Source: Pseudomonadota bacterium (lineage in GTDB: Bacteria; Pseudomonadota; Gammaproteobacteria; Steroidobacterales; Steroidobacteraceae). Taken from it: a stretch of DNA of 64,000 bases. The stretch covers positions 1 to 64,000 of the forward strand of contig JAKARC010000010.1 in the NCBI GenBank assembly GCA_021822385.1, given 5' to 3'. The translations under genes were made by a program, and so were the position numbers. The notes under the pieces are model-generated. The model had not been told where the DNA came from, did no database searches, and saw only the letters and a program-made list of their open reading frames with translations. Shown piece after piece: positions 41,318 through 50,934 of this stretch; positions within the stretch are counted from its first letter, which is position 1, and each line of letters starts with the position of its first letter.

Positions 41318-42390
41318 GATGCCACTTTCACTCCATCATGTGCACACGAAGCGCAGGTGTCCTGCACACAGGCATCGCTCCCCGCCGCGCCACCGGCGCT
41401 CGCCGGCGCAGACGCGCTTGAGACCTCCTGCATGATCTGAGCGGCCACCGCCAGTGCGATGGTTGCAGGCCACTTACCCTGAATCCCCTCAATTCCGATC
41501 GGACAAACAAGACGCGCCACCAGGTCGGCATCCACACCCAGGCGACGCAGGCGTGACCGAAAGCGCGCCGACTTGCTCCTTGAACCAATGAGACCCAGCC
41601 AGGCGAAGTCACCGCGCCGCAGAGCTGCCTGGCACAACTCAAAATCCAGCTGATGACTGTGCGTCATGACGAGGAAGTACGCGCCCCCCGGCGCCTGCGC
41701 AACACTGCCTACCGGATCCGGCTCCTGGCGAACGCCCGCAACGTCTCGCAGCTCCGGCCTGGAATCGATCCACGTCAAACGTACGGGCAGATCGCTCAGA
41801 ATCCTGGCGACCGCCCGTCCCACATGCCCCGCTCCATAGAGCCAGATGGCGGAAGCTTGGCGGTCAAGCCGCTCACGAAATATCAGCCGACCCGAACAAT
41901 CGGATTGCACTGCCGTTGGCGCATCCACCCCCGGCTGCCCGTATTCACCTGCCACGCGCACGAGGCGGCGCTCCACATGACCCCGATTCAGGATACTCTC
42001 GAATACGACGGGGCCATTCGCGGCCGCGGCCGACGCCGCACGCAACAGATCGAGGTCCGCGCGCGTGAACCGCTCTAGCCACATGGACACGACTCCACCG
42101 CAGCACTGCCCCAAGTCGGTCCCAAGAACCGACGTATGAAGCCGCGCCGCGATGTTCCTGTCGCCGAGCAATGCGCGCGCCGCCGCGACAGCTTCCCATT
42201 CCAGTCGTCCGCCGCCGACGGTCCCGACGCAAAGCGTCTCCCCGATGAGCATGAACGCGCCGCTTTCGCGCGGGGTCGAGCCGCGAGTACCGGCAATGAC
42301 GGCGCGTACCAGCGCGGATTCGTGCGGCAGCAGCTCGATCAGTGCTGCCAGCCAATCTCTAGGCAACTGGCTCGCGTGCCCGCCGCTCAT
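41314..42390 (-). CDS. xdhC: Xanthine dehydrogenase accessory protein XdhC
   Basis: LPHESALVRAVIAGTRGSTPRESGAFMLIGETLCVGTVGGGRLEWEAV...LYGAGHVGRAVARILSDLPVRLTWIDSR...MTHSHQLDFELCQAALRRGDFAWLGLIGSRSKSARF. Confidence 0.95.
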   Translation of the reverse strand: MSGGHASQLPRDWLAALIELLPHESALVRAVIAGTRGSTPRESGAFMLIGETLCVGTVGGGRLEWEAVAAARALLGDRNIAARLHTSVLGTDLGQCCGGVVSMWLERFTRADLDLLRAASAAAANGPVVFESILNRGHVERRLVRVAGEYGQPGVDAPTAVQSDCSGRLIFRERLDRQASAIWLYGAGHVGRAVARILSDLPVRLTWIDSRPELRDVAGVRQEPDPVGSVAQAPGGAYFLVMTHSHQLDFELCQAALRRGDFAWLGLIGSRSKSARFRSRLRRLGVDADLVARLVCPIGIEGIQGKWPATIALAVAAQIMQEVSSASAPASAGGAAGSDACVQDTCASCAHDGVKVAS

Positions 42391-42400
42391 GGTGCGGCGC

Positions 42401-44719
42401 TCACATATCCGCCTCGGCCATCCTCTGGGGCTCCACGCAAGACGCCGCATCCGCTGCAAGCGCCTCCACTGCACGCAGCACCGCTTCCGGAGTTGCGGGC
42501 GCGGTAAGGTTGACGGGTCTGCCGCTGCGCCCGCAGCTCGCTACGGCGTCGCCAATGGCAAGCAACGCGGAAATCGACAGCATCAGCGGCGGCTCGCCGA
42601 CCGCCTTGGAGCGGTAGATTGTGTCCTCTCGATTCGGCTGGCCCTCAAGCAACTCCACTCTGAAGCGTCGCGGCCAATCCCGTGCGGTGGGTATCTTGTA
42701 TGTCGAGGGCGCATGCGTTCGCAACTCTCCCGCGGAATTCCACCACAATTCCTCCGACGTCAGCCATCCCACGCCCTGCAGATACCCGCCCTCGATCTGC
42801 CCGAGGTCTATCGCGGGATTCAACGACGTGCCCGCGTCGTGCAGGATGTCCACTTGCAGCAGCTGCGTCTCGCCGGTAAGCACATCGACCGCAACTTCGC
42901 TGACTGCAGCGCCATAGGCGAAATAGAGAAACGGTCGCCCCTGCCACGACTTCCTGTCCCAGCCGATTTTCGGCGTGCGGTAATAACCGGTCGAGGAAAG
43001 AGAAATTCGTGCGGCATTCGCCAGCTGCACGACTTCGGCAAACGTGAAGCATTTCTGCCCGGCGAACACACGCCCATCCCGAAAGGTTACCGTCGATATG
43101 TCAACCCCGCAGGTCTCGGCTGCGACCCGGGCCAGCCTCGCTCGAATGGCCTGCGCAGCGGCCTGTGCCGCCTTTCCATTGAGGTCCGTAGACGATGAGG
43201 CCGCACTGGCCGAGGTATTGGGAACCTTGGCGGTATCCGCCGCCGACACGCGCACAGCCGCAAGAGGCACGCCTAGCTCGTGCGCGACGATCTGCGCCAC
43301 CTTCGTGTACAAGCCCTGTCCCATTTCGGTGCCGCCGTGATTCAACAGCACGGTGCCATCCGTATAGACATGCACGAGCGCTCCGGCCCTGTTCCACATG
43401 GTGGCGGTGAAGGCAATGCCGAACTTCACCGGCGTGAGCGCAATACCCCGCTTGATGATCCGATGCTGTTTATTCCATTGTGCAATTTGCGCGCGCCGCT
43501 CGTAATACAAGCTGCTCTTCGCCAGCCGCGCCACCAATTTCCGAATAATGTTGTCCGCAACGATTTGGCCATAATGAGTAATGTTTCGCGACCTCGCTCC
43601 ATAAAAATTCCGCTGCCTCACTTCCAGCGGATCGAGATCGAGGGTGCGCGCGATGGCATCGATGATCTGCTCAATCACCACCATTCCCTGGGGACCACCA
43701 AATCCCCGGAACGCTGTGTTCGAAACCGTGTTTGTCCTGCAGCGATAGGAGATGATCGAGACGTTTTCCAGGAAGTATGTGTTGTCGATGTGCAGCATCG
43801 CGCGATCGTTGACCGGCCCGGACAGATCGGCGGAATATCCACACCGCGAGGCCAAGACCACGGTTAGGCCCAGAATTCTCCCCGTCGCGTCAAAACCCAC
43901 CTCGTAGTCCGCGAGGAAGTCATGGCGTTTGCCGGTCATCAGCATGTCCGTATCCCGATCAAGCCGCAGCTTCACCGGGCGCCCCGCTTTATGGGCCAAC
44001 ACCGCCGCTGCGGCCGCGATCAGCGCCGGTTGCGTCTCCTTGCCGCCAAAGCCACCGCCCATGCGCCGGCATTGCACGACAATCTGGTTTGCGTGTTTCG
44101 CGAGCGCGCGGGCAACGACCTGCTGTACCTCCGCTGGGTGCTGAGTCGAGCTGATCAGCAGCATGCCGCCGTCCTCTTGCGGCATTGCGATTGCAATCTG
44201 ACCCTCGAGGTAAAAATGATCCTGCCCACCCATCTCGACCGTACCCCGCAGCCGAAACGGCGAGCGCGCCAATACCTCCTGTGGCCGTCCGCGCTCGAGA
44301 CGTTCCGTGGGTACTACCATCGACTGCGCGGCAAGTGCAGCGCGAATATCGAGAATTGCCGGCAGTGGTTCGTACTCGACACGTGCACGGCTTGCCGCCT
44401 TGCGCGCTGCCGCATAGCTGGTCGCGGCAACTGCAAACAGCGGCGCACCCGCGTACTGCACTACGCCGGGGGCAAAAATCGGATCATCGTGCAGGATGCT
44501 GCCATAGTTGTTCTCTCCCGGAATGTCGCCCGCAGTGGCCACCGCAACGACGCCGGGCGCAGCAAGCACCGCGGCGGTATCCAGTGCACGAATGCGTCCA
44601 TGCGCAATCGTACTCAGGCCGAATGCCCCATGCAGCGCCTTCGCCGCGAGCGATACGTCGTCCGCATACAGGGCCCGACCGCTGACATGCAAATGCGCGC
44701 TTTCATGCCGCCAGTTCAT
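42401..44719 (-). CDS. xdhB: Xanthine dehydrogenase molybdopterin-binding subunit
   Basis: HESAHLHVSGRALYADDVSLAAKALHGAFGLS...GGQDHFYLEGQIAIAMPQEDG...RMGGGFGGKETQ...AFRGFGGPQGM...GTEMGQGLYTKVAQIVAHELGV. Confidence 0.96.
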   Translation of the reverse strand: MNWRHESAHLHVSGRALYADDVSLAAKALHGAFGLSTIAHGRIRALDTAAVLAAPGVVAVATAGDIPGENNYGSILHDDPIFAPGVVQYAGAPLFAVAATSYAAARKAASRARVEYEPLPAILDIRAALAAQSMVVPTERLERGRPQEVLARSPFRLRGTVEMGGQDHFYLEGQIAIAMPQEDGGMLLISSTQHPAEVQQVVARALAKHANQIVVQCRRMGGGFGGKETQPALIAAAAAVLAHKAGRPVKLRLDRDTDMLMTGKRHDFLADYEVGFDATGRILGLTVVLASRCGYSADLSGPVNDRAMLHIDNTYFLENVSIISYRCRTNTVSNTAFRGFGGPQGMVVIEQIIDAIARTLDLDPLEVRQRNFYGARSRNITHYGQIVADNIIRKLVARLAKSSLYYERRAQIAQWNKQHRIIKRGIALTPVKFGIAFTATMWNRAGALVHVYTDGTVLLNHGGTEMGQGLYTKVAQIVAHELGVPLAAVRVSAADTAKVPNTSASAASSSTDLNGKAAQAAAQAIRARLARVAAETCGVDISTVTFRDGRVFAGQKCFTFAEVVQLANAARISLSSTGYYRTPKIGWDRKSWQGRPFLYFAYGAAVSEVAVDVLTGETQLLQVDILHDAGTSLNPAIDLGQIEGGYLQGVGWLTSEELWWNSAGELRTHAPSTYKIPTARDWPRRFRVELLEGQPNREDTIYRSKAVGEPPLMLSISALLAIGDAVASCGRSGRPVNLTAPATPEAVLRAVEALAADAASCVEPQRMAEADM

Positions 44720-46227
44720 TCGCGCCCCTCAGCGGCCACGACGTCGGCAACGCGTGCAGGTTCGCGCGGTTCGCTGTACTCGAGGTAGCAACGCCGCAAC
44801 AGATTGCCGGCCACACGCAAACGATAGGCACTGCTTGCCCGCATGTCCGTCATTGGCGTGAAGTCATCGGCGAGCCGCGCTGCCGCCGCATCGATTGCCG
44901 CTTCGTTCCACGGCCCGCCGAGCAGCGCTCTCTCGGCGGCGGGAGCCCGGGCTGCCACCTCCGCCATGCCGCCGAAGGCGAGCCTGATCTCTGCAACTTG
45001 TCCGCATTCGATCCGCACAGCGAAAGCTGCCGCGATAGCTGAAATATCCTGATCGAAACGCTTGGATACCTTATATGCGGAAAACCACAGCCCGGCGCTC
45101 GGCAGAGGTATGCGCACCGACACTATGAACTCGGCAGATGCCAGTGCCTTGCGTTGATAGCCGAGATACAGCCGCTCGAGCGGCAGGTATCGCGTCGCCG
45201 CTCCACACCGCAACTCGACCTGCGCAGCAAGCGCGATAAGCACAGGGATGCTGTCACCGATGGGCGAGCCGTTGGCGATATTTCCGCAGAGCGTGCCCGA
45301 ATTGCGTACCGGCGGAGAGCCGAATCGCTGCGCCATTTCCCCGAGTCGCGGATATAAGCGTACGAGGGCCTCCCAGGCTTCCGCCAGGGGGACCGCCGCT
45401 CCCACCCGCAATCCATCTGGCTCGTGGCGGATGGTCTTGAGTTCGGAAACACTGCCGATATAGACCATGGGCGGCAAGTCGCGCAACTGCTTCGTCACCC
45501 ATAAGCCGATATCAGTTCCGCCCGCGAGCACCACCGAGCTTGGATCGGTCTCGAGTGCGCGCGCAACTTCATCGATGGTCAGCGGCGCATAGAAGCCGGG
45601 CAAGTGGAGGGACTCCGTTCTGTGGATCGCCTCGAGCAGCGTACGGCTGTCTGCCGTTGCGGCCGATGCACGCGACCAGCGCCGCGGCTGCGGATACGAG
45701 CCCATCTGCACGCCGGCTTCGATGATGGGACGGTACCCGGTACACCGGCACAGGTTGCCCGACAGCGCTTCGACAACGCGGTCGCGCGAGGGTGTTGCGT
45801 CGCGCAAATACAAGGCAAACAGCGACATCACGAATCCCGGTGTGCAGAATCCACACTGCGAGCCGTGATGATCTACCATTGCCTGTTGCACCGGATGCAA
45901 TGTGCCGTCGGGACCCGACAGGCTCTCCACGGTCACCAGCTCCTGCCCATCAATCGTGGGCAGGAAACGGATGCAGGAATTGACGGCACGATAGTTGACG
46001 CCACTGCCGTTCGGCGCACGCTCCCCTATTACAACGGTACATGCGCCGCAATCCCCTTCGGCACAGCCTTCCTTTGTTCCCGTACGGTGAGCGACTTCGC
46101 GCAGATATTCGAGCACTGTCATTGTCGGCGGACAGTTCTCGACGCGGACGATTTCACCGTCCAGAAGAAAACAGACCTCCCTCCGTGCCGCCGTGTGCCT
46201 CAGTTTCAATTGCGGCGCGTCGAGCAC
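44716..46227 (-). CDS. xdhA: Xanthine dehydrogenase Fe-S/FAD subunit
   Basis: REVCFLLDGEIVRVENCPPTMTVLEYLREVAHRTGTKEGCAEGDCGACTVVIGE...CGFCTPGFVMSLFALY...LCRCTGYRPI; probable GTG start right after the HIU hydrolase stop. Confidence 0.95.
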   Translation of the reverse strand: MLDAPQLKLRHTAARREVCFLLDGEIVRVENCPPTMTVLEYLREVAHRTGTKEGCAEGDCGACTVVIGERAPNGSGVNYRAVNSCIRFLPTIDGQELVTVESLSGPDGTLHPVQQAMVDHHGSQCGFCTPGFVMSLFALYLRDATPSRDRVVEALSGNLCRCTGYRPIIEAGVQMGSYPQPRRWSRASAATADSRTLLEAIHRTESLHLPGFYAPLTIDEVARALETDPSSVVLAGGTDIGLWVTKQLRDLPPMVYIGSVSELKTIRHEPDGLRVGAAVPLAEAWEALVRLYPRLGEMAQRFGSPPVRNSGTLCGNIANGSPIGDSIPVLIALAAQVELRCGAATRYLPLERLYLGYQRKALASAEFIVSVRIPLPSAGLWFSAYKVSKRFDQDISAIAAAFAVRIECGQVAEIRLAFGGMAEVAARAPAAERALLGGPWNEAAIDAAAARLADDFTPMTDMRASSAYRLRVAGNLLRRCYLEYSEPREPARVADVVAAEGRE

Positions 46228-46228
46228 G

Positions 46229-46588
46229 TCAACCCCCTCGATAGACGCAATAGCTCCACGGCGCGATGAGCAGCGGTACGTGATAATGCTGGGCCGGATC
46301 GGCAATACCGATCCGGATCACCGCCTCTTCAATGAATGCCGGTTGTGGCAGGACCACACCGCGGCCGCGAAAGTAGTGCGCAATATGGAACGTCAGCAAA
46401 TATTGTCCGGTACGCATGTCCGCGCCGGAAAGCAGCGGTGCGGGCAAGCGGCCATCCAGACCCGTCGTGGCAACTACCGCCTGGCTGGATGTGGCGCAAG
46501 AAGGAGGCCATTGCTCGATTTGGATTCGCAACCCCGAAGCCGGGACGCCGGCGCTGATGTCGAGCACATGCGTAGTGAGTTGTCCCAT
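46229..46588 (-). CDS. uraH: 5-hydroxyisourate hydrolase (transthyretin-like)
   Basis: MGQLTTHVLDISAGVPASGLRIQIEQW...TGQYLLTFHIAHYFRGRGV...YHVPLLIAPWSYCVYRGG. Confidence 0.95.
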   Translation of the reverse strand: MGQLTTHVLDISAGVPASGLRIQIEQWPPSCATSSQAVVATTGLDGRLPAPLLSGADMRTGQYLLTFHIAHYFRGRGVVLPQPAFIEEAVIRIGIADPAQHYHVPLLIAPWSYCVYRGG

Positions 46589-47529
46589 TTTCTATTGCAA
46601 ACGAGCTGCGTTGATCCCAATCGTACCATCATAAGCGCGACTCATGGGTCGCGCCGGGTTCGCAACGTTCACAGAGAAGTACACTAAAAGCCGTTGGCGG
46701 AGATCGACTCAGCTGCGTCAACAGGCTGCTCTAAAAAAAGCAATGTGAGGATGTCACGCTCAGCTCATGAAAGCGGGACGCACATCAGCGGCGCGGTGTC
46801 CGTTGGAACTGCGCCATGATCTCGCGCGCCGCGCTCGCATGGAGCGGCGCGGTATGGCGGAATTCGGCTGGAAGAGCGCACTGAAAAGTGTGCCGCGTTG
46901 GACTTACCGAAGCAAAGGTGCCGCCGACAATGCTGTCCAACGAGCGCGCACGGAGCGTTCGCGTCCGGACTGACCGAGCAATCAGCGTTGCCCTCCTGAG
47001 CTGGCCGGGGCGACGAACACGCACGCGCCGTACGATGCTCGAGCCGACGGGGACGAAGCTGGCTACCGCCGCGAATGAGCACTGTCAACGCCGCGCTCAA
47101 GCACGCGGAACCTTGAAGATCGAAGCGACCCGTCCGCTCGCCGCAGACCGTAGACATGACGATACGTGGCTCCATTCATCAAGCGACGTACAGATGAGGG
47201 TCGCTTCACAGGCGATGTCGCGCGATCGCGGCCGGGATGATTCGTGACGCCGGCTCGGCTCGCTGCCGCGGGCATTTATCGGGGCGGGATCAGCTGCCGT
47301 GGGGTCGGTTAATCGCTTCCAGATGCTGCTGCACGCGAGGCCAGTCGCCGGGGGCGGACCCAGATCTGACGCAAGACGAAATCCGCCTTCCTGCGCCGGT
47401 CGCGCTGAGCGCGCTTGCGGCGCGCCGCGGAATTGGCGGCCGGGCTGTTCACCGCTTGCGCTCCTCGCGGCGAGCGGACACCTCCGATTGCGTTCGCCGT
47501 TGCGGTTCTGTTCCTTCTTTCGCACTGAT

Positions 47530-47850
47530 GAATTGCTGCCATTGGTCGACCGTGGTGCGCAAGGACGGGAGGCGGATCTTTACGATATCCCATGTCCATA
47601 TCTATATCCGATCGGGCTCGATCTCGGCATATCCGTGGACGATGAGGTTCCGTGCACCAATGACTTGGCTCCACAGGACATCCGGGACATCCGGTGCCGG
47701 ATCTGAGGATCTGTTGGCTCAACTTTCCCGCAGCATCGCCAGTGACCTCAATGGCGACCTACAAGTCCTCAAGATCAACCCCTGCTGTCACCCGCTCAAT
47801 CCGCGCAATACGGTCGGCCGTGTGCTGCAGAGGCTGGAATTCCCAAAATC
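47530..47850 (-). pseudogene. HepT/DUF86-type toxin remnant
   Basis: Fragments in shifted frames: LQHTADRIARIERVTAGVDLEDL* / VAIEVTGDAAGKLSQQIL / DPAPDVPDVLWSQVIGARNLIVHGYAEIEPDRI*IWTWDIVKIRLPSLRTTVDQWQQFISAKEG, matching the HepT pattern IEVIGEAxGKLS...PWxQIIGxRNxLIHGYxxID...W. Confidence 0.72.
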
Positions 47851-47869
47851 TCCTGGACCTCTCAAGCCA

Positions 47870-48150
47870 CCCTCTCGGCATCGGCTGCGTCACGCATCCC
47901 CTGCGGCAGGTCAGCGCACGGCATAGGGTCAGCCGGTCGCCCAATCGGAGACGCCATGTCGTAATTCATGCCGCCAAGCGCGAATAATTGACCGGGTGAC
48001 CGCCCGGATCCTCCACCAGGACATCCGGATCGCTGTCTTCAGTGTCCTCTCGCCACGCGACAGAGCCGAAAACCCGCGGATTCACGCCGCCATAATGCGC
48101 CACGATGGCGCAAATGCGCTCGCGGTGGATCGAGGCTCGCCGATGGCCTC
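47870..48150 (-). pseudogene. MntA-type minimal nucleotidyltransferase antitoxin remnant
   Basis: RASIHRERICAIVAHYGGVNPRVFGSVAWREDTEDSDPDVLVEDPGGHPVNYSRLAA* (GSx(9-10)DxD-type motif), then shifted DPMPCADLPQGMRDAADAE; premature stop at 47966-47968. Confidence 0.72.
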
Positions 48151-48617
48151 ATGTGCCCACCGTGCCGTGGTGACAGGTCACGGGTCAATACGCCGGCAGG
48201 AACGTACTGTTGCGCAGCCGTGGGCGCGAGGCCGTTCCCGCACTGACGGGACTGGGAATGTGCTGCGATGCGATGCAGCGCCGTGCGCCCGGCCGAGGTT
48301 TTCTCTGTGACCACCCATGGCGGAGGCTGCCCTGACGTCGGCACCGGGAGGCGGTTGGTGTCGGTATAGGCTTCTATGGCGAAGCGGAACACGCCGCGCG
48401 GAGGGATCCCTTCGGTCTGCGCGGGCACGACACGGACGGCGCGGATCGCGGCCAGCGGCAACGGTGCTCTCGGGGCGGACATTTCACTGCTGCCGATGCG
48501 CTCCGGCTACCCGGCAGCTGTGCTCGGGGGCTTCCGCCGTCTGGACTCGCTCAGTGAGTCGGCACTCTGAACGCAGCCGATTACGTGACTCCCGGGCCGA
48601 AGGAGGCCGAGCACCCC

Positions 48618-49388
48618 TCAGCCGCGCCGGCCCGGCTGACCGCAGAACGCCTGTGTTTCGTAGGGGAAAATGACCCGACCGCGACACTGATGCCGCGCAA
48701 ATAGCACGCGTAGCTCGGCGAGCAGCGCCTCGTGACCGGGTTCGCCGCGCTCGGGAACGTAGGAGGACGACAGCGTACGTCCCTGCAGACCCTCGAAGTC
48801 GAGCACCTGCTGATTGGGGAACACCACTCGCTCGGGCTCGCCGCCGAAGAATGTCCGCATCGCCGGAACATACGCCCGCCGAGCTCTGATTGCGGCGTAC
48901 TCCGGCGCATGGCAGCGCAGCAGCGCCTCATAATCGGCCATGAAGGGTATGTCGGCGCTCCCGTGCTCGTTCCAGACCAGCGCCGCCCAGCCGTCCGGCG
49001 CGAGAATGCGTACCGCCTCGGCCCGGGCCCGCAGAGGATCGAACCAGTGGAAGGCTTGGCCGGCAGTCACCAGCGATACGCTGCCCGGCGCGAGCGTCGT
49101 CGCCTCGGCGGTTCCCTCAACGCTGGTAAAGCCCTCACGAGCGCCCAGGAGCCCCTCGGCCGCCGCCCGCATCGCCGGATTGGGCTCGACCGCCCAGACC
49201 CGCGCCCCGACATCGAGCAGCTGCGCGCTCAGGATACCGGTGCCCGCGCCGAGATCAGCAACCACACGCCCGGGCGCAAGCCCGCACCGCTCGCCAAGCC
49301 ACTGCAGGAACTGCGCCGGATACGCCGGCCGGAACCGGCGGTAATGCTCCGCACGGGTGCCGAACCGCTGCGTGGGATCAATCTCCAC
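48618..49388 (-). CDS. Class I SAM-dependent methyltransferase
   Basis: FGTRAEHYRRFRPAYPAQFLQWLGERCGLAPGRVVADLGAGTGILSAQLLDVGARVWAVEPNPAMRAAAE. Confidence 0.92.
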   Translation of the reverse strand: MEIDPTQRFGTRAEHYRRFRPAYPAQFLQWLGERCGLAPGRVVADLGAGTGILSAQLLDVGARVWAVEPNPAMRAAAEGLLGAREGFTSVEGTAEATTLAPGSVSLVTAGQAFHWFDPLRARAEAVRILAPDGWAALVWNEHGSADIPFMADYEALLRCHAPEYAAIRARRAYVPAMRTFFGGEPERVVFPNQQVLDFEGLQGRTLSSSYVPERGEPGHEALLAELRVLFARHQCRGRVIFPYETQAFCGQPGRRG

Positions 49389-49593
49389 GGCGCAAGGCGC
49401 CCGTGTGCGCGCGCAGCGCAATAACAACTTTCAGATTGGCGGGATTGTTCACGCTCGGTTCAGCACTACGATGCCAAACTCTCTCTCGCACCGAGTGAGA
49501 ACGGCTCCCGGACGGCGCAGAATCCCCCCCGTGCGCCACAATTTGGAACTCGTCCAGGATTTGAGCCGACCACTCGGTGCTCTTTTATCCATC

Positions 49594-49630
49594 GCAATAA
49601 AGACGGGGCCCGCCGACGCGAGCCCCGTAC
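49594..49630 (-). terminator. Rho-independent-like terminator for the lipoprotein gene
   Basis: On the minus strand: ACGGGGC...GCCCCGT followed by CTTTATT. Confidence 0.65.
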
Positions 49631-49658
49631 GCCTGCACGCCTAGCGTGGGCGTGCGCC

Positions 49659-50366
49659 TCACACGCCAGCCGGCCCGGGCCGGAAGGTGACCTTTGTCGT
49701 CCAGGTGGGGGTCGTCTTCGAATCAGTGCTGATCACCAGTTTGGCCTTCGCCTTGCGATAGCCGGACGCGAGCGTGATGCCCGTCGGGGTATCGCAGGAG
49801 GCCGCGATGGGGAACGTGCTGAGCACATGAATCCCCTGGGCCCAGAGCTGATCCTGGCGGCTCTTGCCGATCGGCTCGATCTTCGCACCGGTAATGTTCG
49901 TATTCGCAGCCGTCGAGAACTCGTAGTTCACCGTGCCCTGCCACATGCCACGCACCGGCGCGCCCGTGGTATTGATGAACGCCTCGCGCGTGAGCGGGGG
50001 CTGGGTGAGCTCGACGTCAATCGGCTGCTTCGGAAACAGACCCTGGCGGGTCGTGACGCCCTGCACCTGCCACACGGCCAGATACTGCAGCGGGAAGCTG
50101 CTCTTGCAGCGGACCGGGAGCATGGTCTGCCAGCTCGTTCTGGCCGCATTGGGATGCATCCGCACCTTGTGTCCGCCGCCGACCTCGAACAGGTACAGCG
50201 GCCCACTGACGAGCGTGCCCTCGGTGACCGTCGCCGAGATCGGATACATGCCGACGTTGGGATCCGCCTGGAACTTGGCGGGGGTCGTGTTGTGCACCTG
50301 AACGCTGCACCCGGCCAGGCCTGCCGCCAGCGCCGCCACGCACGAAAGCCGCAATGCCAATCGCAT
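49659..50366 (-). CDS. Hypothetical lipoprotein
   Basis: MRLALRLSCVAALAAGLAGCSVQVHNTTP; lipobox LAGC. Confidence 0.78.
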   Translation of the reverse strand: MRLALRLSCVAALAAGLAGCSVQVHNTTPAKFQADPNVGMYPISATVTEGTLVSGPLYLFEVGGGHKVRMHPNAARTSWQTMLPVRCKSSFPLQYLAVWQVQGVTTRQGLFPKQPIDVELTQPPLTREAFINTTGAPVRGMWQGTVNYEFSTAANTNITGAKIEPIGKSRQDQLWAQGIHVLSTFPIAASCDTPTGITLASGYRKAKAKLVISTDSKTTPTWTTKVTFRPGPAGV

Positions 50367-50561
50367 ATCGCCCCCTTAAATCGAGCTACGATTCTTGGAA
50401 AAACGGATGTACAAAGCGTTCCGCCTACCGGAACGCGCAAATTCTGACAATTAATCTTTGCCGTGGCAAGGGCCGCCGGCTTTGTGCGCAATTGACACAC
50501 GAAAGCCGGGGGTAAGGCGCCACATGCTGCGCCACCCCCGGCCTCAACCGATCGATCGCGC

Positions 50562-50765
50562 TTATTTCTTCTTGCGCGCGCCGGCTCGCTTGGCTGCCCG
50601 GAAGGAAATGCCAGCGCGCATTGCCTTCTGCTGGACCGCCGCCGGAGTACGGCCGAGCTTCTTGGCGACCTCGGTGGTCGGGGTGCCTGCCTTTGCAAGC
50701 GCCTTCAAGGTCTTCAGCTCGGTGGCGCTCCAGGACGCGCCATCGTTCGGGGGACGTTTCGCCAT
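50562..50765 (-). CDS. Small basic helix-turn-helix/SANT-like protein
   Basis: MAKRPPNDGASWSATELKTLKALAKAGTPTTEVAKKLGRTPAAVQQKAMRAGISFRAAKRAGARKKK. Confidence 0.75.
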   Translation of the reverse strand: MAKRPPNDGASWSATELKTLKALAKAGTPTTEVAKKLGRTPAAVQQKAMRAGISFRAAKRAGARKKK

Positions 50766-50901
50766 TATGGACTCCCAAAAAAACACCCAACTACAGGGTT
50801 ACAGCGCGGATCATACACGTATTTTCACGCGTGTCCAACTTCTTTCATGAGATGTTGTAGGGAGTACGGCGGTTAGCCCGCCGTATGTTTCCGGTCAGGT
50901 C

Positions 50902-50929
50902 CGCGGTGACCGTCCCGACGGCCACCGCG
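50902..50929 (-). terminator. Hairpin downstream of ahcY
   Basis: CGCGGTG ... CACCGCG, with a second hairpin TACGGCGG-TTAGC-CCGCCGTA at 50865-50885. Confidence 0.5.
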
Positions 50930-50934
50930 CCTTG

